Positions 1 to 12,377 of a stretch of DNA of 64,000 nucleotides are shown here, one piece after another. The stretch is taken from NCBI RefSeq assembly GCF_964340395.1, contig NC_135553.1, positions 17,976,001-18,040,000 of the forward strand, given 5' to 3'. Both the position numbers and the translations under genes were made by a program. This stretch comes from Glandiceps talaboti. Its lineage: Eukaryota; Hemichordata; Enteropneusta; Spengelidae. The stretch's first letter is position 1, and every line of letters begins with the position of its first letter. Under the pieces are notes generated by a model. The model did no database searches, was not told where the DNA came from, and was given only the letters and a program-made list of their open reading frames with translations.

Positions 1-1845
1 GGTTGTATGGTAGTTGCGTTAGAGACCACCAAATGTATGTGGTTGTTATGTTCAGGTTAACCCAAGTCACTGGCTTGAAGAAGGGATAGGACGGCGGGCC
101 AATATGACAGGGTTAACCCAAGCCTTGCACTACATACTATACCCGTCAGGCAAACTTGAAAGGTACTTTATGGTAACGTACCTTGGTACACGAATGTCAT
201 TGTTTACCCAGCACATATCCTGAATCGACCAGGACGCTGTCAGCCTTTTTTCTTATTTGTTGACTCATGGTGATCCATGCACATTAGACACTGACCCAAA
301 ATACTAGTATGAACCATTGCTACTTCGGTGCTGATAGGACATCATAATTGATTGGATTGATTGATTGAAGAATTATGACAAAGTGTTTATGTTATAGTTT
401 GTAGATATTATGCTGATCTTACAAAAACTATTCCTTCATCAGCGAGGAGAGACTGTTTTAGTGGCTGAAAATCAAGGTCAAACAAAAATAACAACTCACC
501 TTATCAAATTAAAACAGGAACTCGATCCCACTGAGATGTTATACGAAAAAACCCACCAACTTAAGTTCCAGGCGGGCCCAGTTGGGCACTTGCCTTATAT
601 GATCAACGTTATTTCTGCAGTATATGGAAGCGGAGTATGATGTAAACGTACGAATAAAGAAAAAATCACCAGGTCACATGACGCTTGTTTGACCATGAAA
701 AGGGACGAATGGATCCGCTTTTGTACATTGACAAATCAGAGACGCAGTGTCTCTTGGTTTATGTGACTACCTGAACTCTGTACCCACGAAATATAAAAGT
801 TATGGGATACGCAGCGCATGCGTTCAGTGGTTACTTTTGGCGATGCAAAGTGACCGACCCAGACCGTCACAAAATGCGATTCGTAAAAAACCTGTACATG
901 CGTAGTAATGAACAACTCAAATACTGAAGTACCAACACATGCCGTGACATGAATAGCCCTTTATACCAGTCTGTTTATAGCACGTCGCTATAGTAACTGG
1001 CATTGCTTATACCTGACCCAATTCGCTCTAAGGTTATCTTTAAAAGGGACTGTTTGAACACCGTGTACGTCACAGTTCCAATGCCCAAGGTAACAAAACC
1101 TCGGTACATGTATATTGTATTCAAACAAACGAAGCATGAATTGTTGACAATACACGTAGTCTATATAGTTCTGCCCGTCCGGCATTGAAATATTGTAGTA
1201 GTGGGAGGACAATAGCAAAGCACCCACAGAAATCTCCTCATACTTAGATATGTCATTGAATTATTGAGCTTCGGCATACAAAGTCTGTACAATTCAATCT
1301 ATCCGTGTTAAGCAGAGAAAGGTACATGCACGATATAATATAGACATAGACAACGACGATGGTTCACTCGATAAATCAGATTAATTGGCCAACCTATCCA
1401 AAGTGTCCGAAAAATATATACGGTCCCAGACTAGCATTTGGTTGACAAATTTCAGGTGGAAAGGGCGAGACAGGTTTGAGATGACTCATCAAATATTACT
1501 CCTCCATGAACAAAAGTCAATAAAATAATGAAGTTTATTTACAAAAAACAATTAATACAAGTTGTCACTTATATGTACATTCGGGATATTTTATCCAGAG
1601 GGTAGTCTACGAGACCTGTATACTAACTTATGATTAGTTATTGCTGCTGGCTTGAATAACTTGGTCTTGTCTAACAGTCTATCAACTGGGTTTGTTACTC
1701 CGTTGTTGCCACCTTTTCCAACCATAAAACAACAGTACACGAGTCACAAATCTTGTCAGTATGCCCTATCAGGCTAAATCCAATTTTGGCACTTAACTTA
1801 ACCAGAATAATGTGAAGATGATACGTGGTCATCCATTAAATCTGG
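1..1845. other. No supported gene (0-1.85 kb)
   Basis: Unique-looking AT-rich DNA. The longest open frames are under 80 codons, overlap on opposite strands, and show no recognisable domain, splice pattern or compositional bias. I see no RNA gene or inverted repeat here. Confidence 0.6.
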
Positions 1846-1990
<145 letters not shown>

Positions 1991-2020
1991 GAGGGTAGAA
2001 GAAAATCAAGTCGGGTTTTT

Positions 2021-2066
2021 CGTCTCTACAAGCCTGTTTCGTGAGTAAATCACTCGTCAGGAGATG
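2021..2066 (-). ncRNA. Second hammerhead ribozyme copy, opposite strand
   Basis: This is the inverted copy of the ribozyme at 2087-2132, in the left arm of the hairpin. On the minus strand it keeps the CTGACGA core, the 4-bp stem II, GAAA and the 3-bp stem III. Its stem I carries one mismatch, because the 3' strand reads GAGACG rather than GAGATG. A transcript through the whole hairpin would instead favour the long intramolecular duplex, so folding would depend on which part is transcribed. Confidence 0.7.
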
Positions 2067-2086
2067 TTGATGTACATCAACATCAA

Positions 2087-2132
2087 CATCTCCTGACGAG
2101 TGATTTACTCACGAAACAGGCTTGTAGAGATG
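2087..2132 (+). ncRNA. Type I hammerhead self-cleaving ribozyme
   Basis: All core parts are present in order. Stem I 5' strand is CATCTC (2087-2092), followed by core CTGACGA (2093-2099). Stem II is GTGA/TCAC (2100-2103 with 2109-2112) around a 5-nt loop. Then comes GAAA (2113-2116). Stem III has only 3 bp (ACA 2116-2118 with TGT 2123-2125) and loop GGCT. The cleavage-site nucleotide is A2126, and the stem I 3' strand GAGATG (2127-2132) is fully complementary to the 5' strand. Predicted cleavage is between 2126 and 2127. The very short stem III is typical of hammerheads in Penelope-like elements, which are thought to act best as dimers. Activity is not shown by sequence alone. Confidence 0.82.
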
Positions 2133-2166
2133 AAAAACCCGACTTGATTTTCTTCTACCCTCAACA

Positions 2167-2230
2167 TATACTCCGCTCTGCGTGCAGACGTATCGAGCAC
2201 TGTACTACGGACAAATCTTACCACTAACTT

Positions 2231-2278
<48 letters not shown>

Positions 2279-2279
2279 C

Positions 2280-2330
<51 letters not shown>

Positions 2331-2335
2331 GTTTG
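2167..2335. repeat. Element flank plus (TA)n/(TG)n array
   Basis: 2167-2232 contains a short conserved segment (GAGCACTGT and CTCTGCGTGC blocks). Its reverse complement matches the segment before the hairpins at about 31650 and 31880. It is followed by TA repeats (2234-2289) and TG repeats (2290-2330). Confidence 0.75.
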
Positions 2336-2621
2336 TTTTACAAGTTTTATAAATTTGTATAATTATAAAATGTAATTTATCTCGATTAGCATGATTCATT
2401 TCTGAAACCTTTCGTAATCCTTCGTTAAGAAGATGTGCAATAAAAAAAGTTACTCTCGTTATATGTACACATGCATATTATACACGTCAATTAAGTCTAT
2501 CCGTAAAACTGTCCTGTACGGTTATAGTAGCAAATAGCACTTGAGAAGAGAAGAGAAGAGAATTCGTTGATAACCCTGTGACAAATACAAGAAAATCGGA
2601 ATGTGGTATTTGAATAATTGT

Positions 2622-2932
2622 CTAAAACGCAGCTCCTGCCTTCTCATCTGGAACGTTGATTGTCGGTGGAGGCGCACTATGACCCTGCTGTCCATAAGGA
2701 TCCGCTTGTCCAGAGTATCCGGGTTGTCCAGGCTGGGAATAGTTGTATCTATCAAATAAATATACAATATGTTTGGTTTCCTCCACTTGAAAATCTACAT
2801 GTTTCTCTTACTTTAAATATCCAGTTGTACAAAGGTTTGTTGAATTAATTCATGTATTTATGATTTATCATTATTTATTCATTCACACTTCAGAACAATA
2901 TAGTTTATAGTATTCGGTCAGTCATTCAGTCG

Positions 2933-2990
<58 letters not shown>

Positions 2991-3814
2991 AATAAGTTTA
3001 CATACATACATACATACATAACTACATACATACATACATACATACATACATACATAATTATTAAAATTTACTTTGAAAATACACACTCAATGAATCGTTT
3101 ATGAAGTTCAACGTTAAATGTATATAATGTATGCGTGAGTTTGATCCGATCCGTTGCTAATACCTTTAGTATGTACTTCGACATCTTCATACAATATTTT
3201 GATAAGTTCATATACATCAAAATTATCTTAATTTCATGTATATGAGTGACTGATCAGGGTGAACAATACTAACGAGGACCCCTAACTTACCCTTGGCCTT
3301 GATTTGCTGGTGGAGGGTATTGATCTGGTGGTGGTTGTTGACTTTGACCTGGCGGTGGATATTGACTTTGACCTGGCGGTGGATATTGACTTTGACCTGG
3401 CGGTGGATATTGACTTTGACCTGGGAGTGGATATTGACTTTGACCTGGCGGTGGATATTGACTTTGGCCAGCGGGTGGATATTGACCGTATGCAGGCGGC
3501 GGAGCGCCATATTGGGGCTGTCCACTGTACATGGTTGAACCAGTCGTAGTTACTACAGTAGGACCCGCTGATGGGGCAGCTTGGACGGTCATTACAGTAG
3601 TGCGAGACCTATTTCCAGCACTGCACATCCACACTGAACCAATAATGATAAAGACAACCCCTGTCAAGAGTACGATTGTACCCACGAAGAAGAAGATCCA
3701 CAACACAATTTCCAATATTACGCCCACCACGAACAAGATAATCCCTAAAATGAGAAATATCTGACCCCGTTGACGACGACTGGCCCCGTCATCCATCTTT
3801 TTAGAAGGTGATTT
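2622..3814 (-). CDS. Gene A: two-pass membrane protein with proline/tyrosine-rich tail (2 coding exons)
   Basis: The coding exon 3291-3796 (start ATG at 3796) joins to 2622-2748 (stop TAG) through a GTAAGT donor (3285-3290) and a TAG acceptor (2749-2751). The intron is in phase 2, and the 633 coding bases give 210 residues. The short polar, basic N-terminus (SRRQRG) is followed by membrane segments at about residues 12-35 and 38-58, separated by only a turn, and then a Ser/Thr/Val linker. The long tail holds one PPAY motif (100-103) and about six QSQYPPPG repeats encoded by 24-bp DNA repeats. The last exon adds a Gly/Gln/Tyr stretch and ends in DEKAGAAF. An acceptor at 3815-3816 (TTTCAG on the minus strand) precedes the start, so a 5' noncoding exon is likely. 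Architecture resembles vertebrate TMEM252-type proteins (two helices plus PPxY), but homology is unproven. The function may be recruitment of WW-domain partners at a membrane. Confidence 0.85.
2937..3056. repeat. (GACA)n and (ATAC)n microsatellites in gene A intron
   Basis: Tetranucleotide arrays GACA (2937-2990) and ATAC (3000-3056) lie inside the only coding-region intron of gene A. Confidence 0.95.
3336..3485 (-). repeat. 24-bp coding minisatellite inside gene A
   Basis: About six near-identical 24-bp units (beginning CTGGCGGTGGATATTG on the + strand) encode the QSQYPPPG repeats of the gene A tail. One unit differs (GGGAGTGG in place of GGCGGTGG), changing one Pro to Leu. Such arrays usually vary in copy number between alleles. 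Confidence 0.9.
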
Positions 3815-3895
3815 CTGAAACGATAAAACATGTTTATAAGGATCAGTTTAAAATCTCTATTTTGGATGCTTGCAAGTGGTTTAGCCACTCAGAAA

Positions 3896-3968
3896 CAAAT
3901 GGCATCGATGGGGCTCGAACAGCAACGTGCAGATTCCAAGGCGGTCACTCTAACCATTCGCCCACATG
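3896..3968 (-). repeat. tRNA-derived SINE head or decayed tRNA
   Basis: On the minus strand an A-box-like segment (TGGTTAGAGTGA) is followed about 35 nt later by a B-box-like GTTCGAGCCCC. This is the spacing of a RNA polymerase III internal promoter in a tRNA with a long variable arm. The acceptor and T stems do not pair properly, so it is not an intact tRNA gene. A tRNA-derived SINE fragment is the best reading. Confidence 0.5.
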
Positions 3969-4478
3969 ATGGATATACCTGATATACAAGTTATTATACC
4001 ATTGGAACAGATGAGATAATCATACACATGGACCATGCACATGTTATACAGGTCAGGTCAACTTGGACTCAGGGACATGCATTATGTCGTATTATTGTGG
4101 CGCTGTGTTCAAGTTATTCCCGTAAGTTTATATATAAACGTAATATGTATGAAACAGAATTCGATGGCATAGGTGCATGCCATTCACATAATGACATCAA
4201 AGTGTTGTCTTGACATCACAACTTTACGTTAACTTATGAAGCACAGTTTTTACCTCAAAATTTCAACATCATAGATAAATTAAAGTATTCTAAGATTAAT
4301 GACGATGTTAACAGTTCACTTTGTAGGCCCAAGATTCTGATTTCATGGCGTGCTGTTACTGTTCTTGACTCGATATCCGGTATCTGTATTTGCAGAAATC
4401 TGTAATGGCGACCTATCAACACATTTATAGCTATTTACCTTACCAGAGAGATCTCACTAGACTCCCCAAAGTAGTTTC

Positions 4479-4640
4479 ACTTACCCTGGACTGATCACGG
4501 TTGAATGCAAGCACGAGTCAAACGTCAAGAATTGTTCCCTCCTGAAGATACCGACGAATGTTCAGGCTGAATTCAAGTTTGTGTCGCCGTATTACGCGAA
4601 CCTTGTAGCACAGGCCTAGGGTTTTACAGAGTGGGACGTT
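4479..4640 (-). promoter_or_regulatory. Likely 5' noncoding exon and promoter region of gene A
   Basis: On the minus strand a strong donor (CCAGG then GTAAGTG, intron starting at 4484) lies about 670 bp upstream of the acceptor before the gene A start codon. The sequence upstream of the donor has no long open frame. This fits a leader exon. Its 5' end and promoter cannot be fixed from sequence, and 4640 is only an approximate limit. Confidence 0.45.
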
Positions 4641-5079
4641 CGAATATATTTTTGTCCGATCGACAGATTACTGACTCGAAGGAGAAAGGTATATGCGAAC
4701 AATCAGTGTTTTAGCTCCTTTGGAAAGTATGAACAGGTTTTTGTTACAACTGCGTAGAGCATGTTTGTGTTGGTATGACAACGTCATTTAAAGTGGATGA
4801 CCTCGAAACGTCGGTCAACCCATGTTGACATACACACATTGTCAACACTTTCATTGTAAAGACGTTAGTACGTCATATACAAGACACTAGGTCTTATGTT
4901 CCCCTTGCGGCACATGACCAGAAAATGTATACAACAATGCCCATTATTTGTATTGGGTCGCAGTACACCTGCACCAGTCTTATGGAAAACATTGTCACAG
5001 TGATATATATATGTCTGCGTGCAGTTTGTGTCAACGCAGCCTAATCAGTTGAATCGCAGGCCATTTCAATACTTATACC
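4641..5079. other. No supported gene
   Basis: Nothing beyond unstructured AT-rich sequence was seen between the presumed leader of gene A and the foldback element at 5080. Confidence 0.5.
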
Positions 5080-5462
5080 TGCAACTGCAGACATCAGACC
5101 GTGAACCTATTACAAACAGGGAAAGGTTACACACACAAAAATGGATTGGATTAATAATAATAACACTTGGCACAGCATGTTGGAACAGCAGAGACTTGTA
5201 TTACACACCATGGTTTGATAAGAATAGTTGTATTGCCTCTTGTACTTGAAATGCCAGGGGAACTGGACATTTGTTGTGACCAGTGAACTGTTGTGTAAAG
5301 GGGCCATAAATCTGTTCTTATCAAATGATGGAATGTAATACAAGTCTCTAGATACTTCCAACATGCTGTGCCAAGTGTTATTAATTCAATTCATTTGTTT
5401 ACTTTCCATGTTTGTAACAGGCTCTCTTCGAATTCGTCCAAGGTCTGATGTTGGCAGTTGTA
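5080..5462. mobile_element. Foldback MITE, copy 1
   Basis: The ends are inverted repeats (GCAACTGCAGACATCAGACC at 5081-5100 against GGTCTGATGTTGGCAGTTG at 5442-5460). The complementarity continues inward through most of the element (TTTGATAAGAA, CAGCATGTTGGAA, ACTTGTATTACA and their complements). It has no coding capacity. A second copy of the same family lies at 36199-36505, which shows it is a dispersed non-autonomous element. Confidence 0.75.
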
Positions 5463-6859
5463 CTACATTTATATTGCTTTCTTGTTGCCTGTCTCTGGGC
5501 CTATTTGAATATTCGGCCAATGGAAAACATCAGACAATGCTTATCGCAGGACGACAATAACAGTTTTATGATATATGATATATGTAAATGTGTATGACAT
5601 ATGATCATAAAGGTGTCTTCAGTAAGTTACAGTTCAGGAGGGTCGGGAGGATTAGTCACGTGTCATTTTACGAATCCGTTTTCGGGGAAGCCGGGGGGGG
5701 GGTGGGGTCACAGTTTAGAAAACGAAATTAGGGAGGATGACATTATACAATCTATTGTATAACATTTCTTCTTTTATTGTGAGTTCCAGCATCACTGTCA
5801 CCTCTGCCACATCCCACGGCTGCCATGGTTGTACCATACTGTATCAGTGATGTTGCTGCTGACAACCATGTAATGCATCAATTATTAGTGTTACATAGGA
5901 AAAGGAGGGGAGTGAATCTCACAGAAGAGAGGGTAAACAGTGTGGTAAGACATTGAGGGTGATGTCGGAGAGCTGAGACGTTGTTCTCGGGCCAGGCACT
6001 TTATTCAATCATTATTGGTGCGACCCTCAGTTCTGATAACTTGATTCTGACTCAAGGACAGAAGATGCAAAGCCTTCACACAAATTCACTGTGGTGGTAG
6101 TTGGTGATAGTTGAACATATCCCAGGGTTGATGTTTTTGGACGAAATACAAAAGAAATTTTCTAAACTAAAATGGATATCACTTTTTAAAAAGTCCCCAT
6201 GTGCATATGAAGGAATCAACTACATAACCATTGTCACCCTAAATTGTAAAACATCAAATTAAAAAAGGCAGGTCAAATTCCAATCTGATTAAAATCCGAT
6301 GTAGATGTCGGCTAATCGTTCATTGCTATTTTACCTTCGTTATTTTGCCTGAATTGACCTTCTTGGTACATGACTGTTTACGTGTTTAGCCTGATCGCCT
6401 CCTCTAGATAACCCATAACCTCCGGTAACAGTCTTATTTGTCTGGATCGTTCTGTAGTTTAAGCTGTGGTGTTGATGGTATATATATTTCCTTGGTTAGC
6501 AAGAATGTGACTTATGATTGATGGTGTGATAAAGAGTGGGTTTCTTTGTAGATTTAGTTAGCCTGACATTAGAGCAACGATTTTGAAAGTGTGTTCCGTT
6601 TTTTTAAGTCCTGTAGGATATTTGTGACACTACTGGTTTGTTATTCTATAGTTGTTGTGTCAAAACTTGCAGCTCCTCGAATTCTCAGGACCTTTTTCAA
6701 GATTATTTATGTGGATTTTCTGGTAGGGACCCCATATGCCACTGCACATTTAAGTTTAAGACAAACTAGAGTTTTATATATATGCAATATATAATATATC
6801 TATATCAGAGTTTCGAGCTGAAGTGTTGTTGTCTACCAGTGAATAAAAGACACCTTCCG
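5463..6859. other. No supported gene; G-tract and dispersed-repeat fragment
   Basis: Contains a poly-G run (5691-5702) and, near 6275-6330, a short sequence (CAATCTGATTAAAATCCG) that recurs near 45170, so it belongs to a dispersed repeat. Open frames are short and without recognisable features. Confidence 0.5.
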
Positions 6860-9800
6860 TCCTCAGGGACTCGTAATGGTTCAGGTGGTACTCGTTACCA
6901 TGACGACAATTGTTCTCACAGAAATGAGAAGTCTATAAATATCGACCAGACAATAAGCTTTACAATTTTACAGCCAGACTTCTTTTCGATTCCATAAAAC
7001 CTCTGCATAATTGCCAATTAATGACATAATTGGAAATGTTCGATAGTAACCTCAACTAGTAGAAATTTGGTACAAATATACTGTGAGAAGATGACACCTC
7101 TACGAAAACAATGTGATTTCAAAAGTTCAGATTTTTAAGCAATGGGGCGAGATTTTGGTACACAGTGCATGTATATGATTTATTAACTTCAGAAAGAAAG
7201 ATATCATGAGCAAATATTCACCCTGTCTGTCATTTCCGAGGATCCAATCAGGAGTATGGGACTTTCACTTTCCAATGTTTATTTGACGAAAAGAGAAGTA
7301 CAAGGAACTCAGTAGTATAAGGAAACAATGCCACATGAAACTCAAAATAAAAGGTCGAATATTGGCGTGGAAGAGATATAAGACCCCATGTAAACCATAA
7401 GTGGGACTGAGTCTGGGACTCTCATTTTGAACAAAGTCCAAAGTTAGGCCGTATCTGAGACTGGATATGAGACTCGTGTGATGTAAACAATAAACAGTGG
7501 ACAGCAACAGAAGTGATCGCAGAACGGATGCAGCTAGCTAAACACAGCACATGATAAGACACGAATCATGTTCACTCAGCCCAACCGTGTGCAAATTGAA
7601 ACAAACAAACAAACTACATGCATTGCATACAACAACCATTCAACAGTGACGGCTTTAAGAATACGAAACGAGATACATACGTGTAGTTGAACAGATATAG
7701 GTTTGAATTACATGTAAGTTGTCTAGGCTACACTAGCTGAAATACTAGGTTGTGAGGCTACCATTAACCCGTCTCAAAGACGATCTCAGGTTTGCTTGCA
7801 ATTACAGACTATTTGATATATGAGAGTCTCAAACACGGTCTCACTTAGCATGTTCTTCGTTTTGAGAGTTTCAGTTCTGATCTCAGTTTCTTGATCCCAC
7901 TTCTCCTGTATTTGGTGTCTTACATACCACGACAGGTGAGGTCGTGGAAGGTTGACTTTGATTCTACAGATAATCCACCACCTCCGGATGTCGACCTACA
8001 ACAGGTGAATGTGGCAACTATTGTTGTATGAGTATATGTACAGACACAAACTTTCACCAGATTTAAACTGAATGCCTTCCAGAAGGGTAGTCTTACAATT
8101 TCATTATTTATGCAAGAAATTTAGCTTTACATCTGTGATTTTTTTCAAGTCCCAGTGAAAGTTATAGCTGTCAAAAACGTTGTTCAAATGCCAGGAAAGC
8201 TTGCCATCCTCGACTGCACTCGGCTTTCGTGATCCCCTACATACTCGGGATATGCACAGCCGTTTCCATGGCAAATAATAAACGAAATTGAAACCTGCAT
8301 GACATTGCTATTACGCATTAGAAAGTTTACAACATACTTCAAACTGCTAAAAATTTGAACTTTTGAAATCACAATGTTTTCGTAGAGTTGTCATCTTCTC
8401 ACAGTATATTTGTACCAAATTTCTACTAGTTGAGGTTACTGTCGAACATTTCCAATTTATGTCATTGCAAACTGTAAAGTTTTCGTTAGAGCATATTCTT
8501 GCACTATTCATCTCTGTATAGTGAGATCTTATTTAAAAGGAAAACTACATTACAAGTGTTTGAAACGTACAACTTGTGTATACGTACCTACCTTCATAGA
8601 ACTAACATTACTAGTACTGTCAGTGGTTTATACTACCAACACAGAAATGACTCATCAATACACTGCGCCCTCAGTGTTGACAGCATACAGCACAGCATTG
8701 CAAACAGGTCTTTGAAGGTAAAAACTGCTGAAAAAGCAATACGTTTAATTTGTAATCAAACTGTCACAGAATGTCCTCACCGCTTAGAAATTTTGTAACT
8801 GTATATACTCGTATAAGAATAGTTGCTGTATTCTACTGTAGTAGGTCCGGAGGTTGTGGATTATCTGCCGAATTAAATTCAACCTTCCACGCCATGATTC
8901 GACCTTTTTATTGAGTTTATCACCGTGCTTTCCCAGGGAAACTAATTTTTTTCGTGGATTTCTTATTTCTGTAAACAAATTTCGCTATAGTTGAAACCCT
9001 TGTCGTCTAACCTCCATTCTGATATGATATAGGACTATATGTGAATTGTCTGTTCATCATCAGATCACCGTCAGAAAAAATAACCTGTCGATCTGAGCTA
9101 CCTTTGTTGTTGATGAACATGATAAATCATCTACATTGTACTAAATAAAGAAATTTAATCACACATTTTTTTCCAGCAACAAACATGTACTTTTTCTAGT
9201 TTCCGTACATATCGCACCACATCACATCACATCACATCACAGTATATTTATACCTATTTGAGGTTTGTATCAAAACGTTTCCATTTTATCAAGTCACTGA
9301 TTGGCAATTATGCATAGGTTTTATTGAATGGCATTTTGGCTGTAAAACTATAAAGATATGTACAGATCAATGTTCCTGCACTTTTCATTTCTGGGAGAAC
9401 AGTTTTGATAAAACCTCTGTAGTCATGGTAATGGTGCCATATATATACTCGTATAAGAATAGTTTATGTATTCTACTGTCGTAGGTCCGGAGGTTGTGGA
9501 TTATCTGCCGAATTAAATTCAACCTTCCACGCCGATATACGACCTTTTTTAGTTTATTACTGTGCTTTCTCAGGGAAACTTTTTTTCCCCCCGGACTTCT
9601 TATTTCTGTAAATAAAATCGTTAGTTGATAACCCTTGTCGTCTAACCTCCATTCTTATATGATATAGGACTACATGTGAATTGTCTGTTCATCATCAGAT
9701 CACCGTCAGAAAAAATAACCTGTCGACCTGAGCTACCTTTGTTGTTGATGAACTTGATAAATCATCTACATTGTACAAATAAAGAAATTTAATCACACTT

Positions 9801-10012
9801 TTTTTTTCCCAGTAACAAACATGTACTTTTCTAGTTTCCGTACATATTTCATCATATCACATCACATCACATCACATCACATCACATCACAGTATATTTA
9901 TACCTAGTTGAGGTTTCTATCAAAACATTTCCATTTTATCATGTCATTGATTGGCAATTATGCATAGGTTTTATTGAATGGCATTTTGGCTGTAAAACTA
10001 TAAAGATATGTA
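6860..10012. repeat. Mosaic of one repeat family in direct and inverted copies
   Basis: 7020-7140 matches 13703-13815 in the same orientation and 8368-8470 in reverse. 7265-7375 matches 13960-14075. 8373-9445 is an inverted copy of about 12720-13812. 8803-9435 is tandemly duplicated at 9450-10012. Short ATCAC pentamer arrays (9213-9241, 9850-9893) sit at matching places in the units. The short open frames here are shared by the copies and belong to the repeat rather than to a host gene. Confidence 0.8.
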
Positions 10013-12377
10013 CGATTTGTTGTATTTATTGGGTAAGTGTCTGCCACAGCAACCGTGCTTGAAACAGTACCGATATGACGTTCGACGTTGTTGTCTACAG
10101 ATAATGAGTTTCAACATGACGCAATACCTATAATATTGTACGGTCTTTTGAGAAGTAAGAAGGGCATAGTTTGAACGAAAATCGGATGGGTGTTTAATAA
10201 TCAAAATGGAGAGAACATTGGTACGTACGTTATGGAAATGTTTGTTTTTACAATATAAATATTTTGATAATTTCATAATTTGATTCGGTTACCATTTACT
10301 ACCCATGTCTACCCATTTATTGGTTAATAGACACAGGCATGTAGCAAAGAAAGGGTCTGGATACACGTAACAGTAACATATGACATTAGACCCCGATAGT
10401 GTATATAGTAACTGATCAATATGGTCTCCTGAAATGATTCCCAACAGTTATGACAAGCCGTGTATTTATTTATTTATTTATTTATTTATGTATTTATGTA
10501 TGTATATAATATTAGTATACATTTGATTTCTGATATTAAAAATAAACTCTAAAATACGAAACTGTTTGGGCCACAGTTCAATTCCTGTATACTGTGTTTC
10601 AGATGATTCAAAATTGTTTCAGTATTCTGTGGGTGCGTACGTATACGTATAGTGCCCCACGTGACCGATTGAATAATCTGACAGGCATGGATGCACGTAC
10701 GTACTGCATCAATACCGAAGTAACTACGTGTATAACGGTTTGTTCTGAAATAAATGACTTTGGAGGGGTTTGCCCTGCTGATATAGACTTTAATCAGAGT
10801 TGTTTAAGCGCGATGTTAAACCTTTAGACGATAAGAGCGCCCCCAATTAATGCATAAAGAAATGTGGAACTTCCCAATCTATTTTTTCTCAGAATTATAC
10901 GTCGTTTATGACTAATTTCATGAATATTCAAATTTACTATCGTAATGTGAATTTATCAAATAAAATAAATCGTACAAAACTGCATCACCGTAGATAGAGT
11001 TTTAAGTGTAGAAGTAGCCTTTATATGTTGAACGTACATAGTGGTTAAGTAAGGTCCGGAGGTACTGGGTTATCTCACGTCTAAAAGACTAACCTACCCC
11101 ACGCCGTCCATTGACCTTTTTTTGACTGTTTCATACTTGTTTCAGATTACTAAAGGCTCCTATTATCATTTGTTTTAGATTTAATCACTGTCATTATGTC
11201 GACTTGAGACTTGAAATTCCACGTTTCAAATTTTCAAGACAATATGCACAACGATGTCGACAACCAGTGTGAAATGATGGTGTAGTACTAGTATTTCGAG
11301 CCTTGTTATGCCTGGTGAACACTTAGTTATAAATATCCCAGATTGTTTTGGCCTGAGATAATATCGCCTTATATGCTTTGTATTTCTATAATTGCATACT
11401 ACAATTATATAATCAATAGACGCTGAACAGCAAGTTAAATTTCATATCTTCTTTCTCTGGCCATGCACAGCACAACTGTTGAATAGTTCGATAAGTACGC
11501 ACTCAGTCAATCCGTGAGCTCAGACTAGACCCTATAGTGGTCTGAGATCTGAGGGAAAGAGGCGATCACCCGGAACAAAACAAACGGCACAAAGCCATGA
11601 TGGAAGTAGAGGTAAATAAAGACACCTAGCCGCTTTCACCACATCAGACTTTTATTTTTTTTAAATCGGATTGGCACTCAGTGTAAGTGAACGCTTTCAA
11701 TTAATCCCTTATGTCAATAGTGCTTTAAACTGAAGTTAGGTAACTCTAGCCTGGGTCTACTTTGGACCTCAGACCACTAAATAGAGTGTGGGTTTGGACC
11801 CGGGACTACTTTGCATCTAAGGCCGGTACACAGACTTTTACTGTAGTTCATGAGTAGCTTGTCATTTCCTACGAATCATTTCAATATGCACATTTCACGT
11901 TTTCAATATTTTATTTTACATTCATTTTATCACCTATCACGAAAACTAGTCCTGCACATTTATACACATGCATGTTACGCCCTCAGTGTTGACGACACGG
12001 TACGGTAGTCAAACAGGTGTTTGATTGTAAAAACTACAGTTAATTAACATGTCAGAGAATATCCTCACCGCTTAGAAAATTTATATTTGTATATACTCGT
12101 ATAAGAATAGTTGCCGTATTCTACTGTAGTAGGTCCGGAGGTTGTGGATTATCTGCGAAATTAAATTCAACCTCCCACGCCATGGCGCCAATATTCGACC
12201 CCCCCCCCCCCTTTTGTTTTACAATGCTCCCCTTTGTAACATTGGATTGTCTTGTACTTCACATTACTTTAGATAAAATTGCAACTTGAAACCACGTTGA
12301 GTTGGAATCTTCATTCTGAAATGAGAAATGACTACTTGTGGAATAGATGCCCATAGTCAGATTATCACCAGGCTTTT
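10013..12377. repeat. Left arm of 6.9-kb imperfect palindrome
   Basis: Reverse complement of 14553-16894 along its whole length, with scattered substitutions and small indels. Clear anchor pairs are 10280-10470 with 16447-16629, 11520-11600 with 15340-15420, and 12285-12377 with 14553-14645. The outer edge falls where a GATTTGTTGTATTTA block starts (10013). It includes a (TTTA)n array at 10465-10500 that is missing from the right arm. No transposase or other domain was recognised. Confidence 0.88.

Noticed and set aside
3293-3549. + strand frames with LTWRWI and FDLAVDID repeats
   Set aside because: Antisense shadows of the 24-bp coding repeat of gene A.
7935-8041. Possible + strand last exon with a PPPP stretch, resembling an array tail
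   Set aside because: It is a diverged copy of the mosaic repeat module, and the phase required by the array would place a stop at its start.
8499-8798. 99-codon frame repeated in inverted form at 13371-13613
   Set aside because: The open frame is carried by the repeat copies, has no domain, and is not preserved better than the surrounding repeat sequence.
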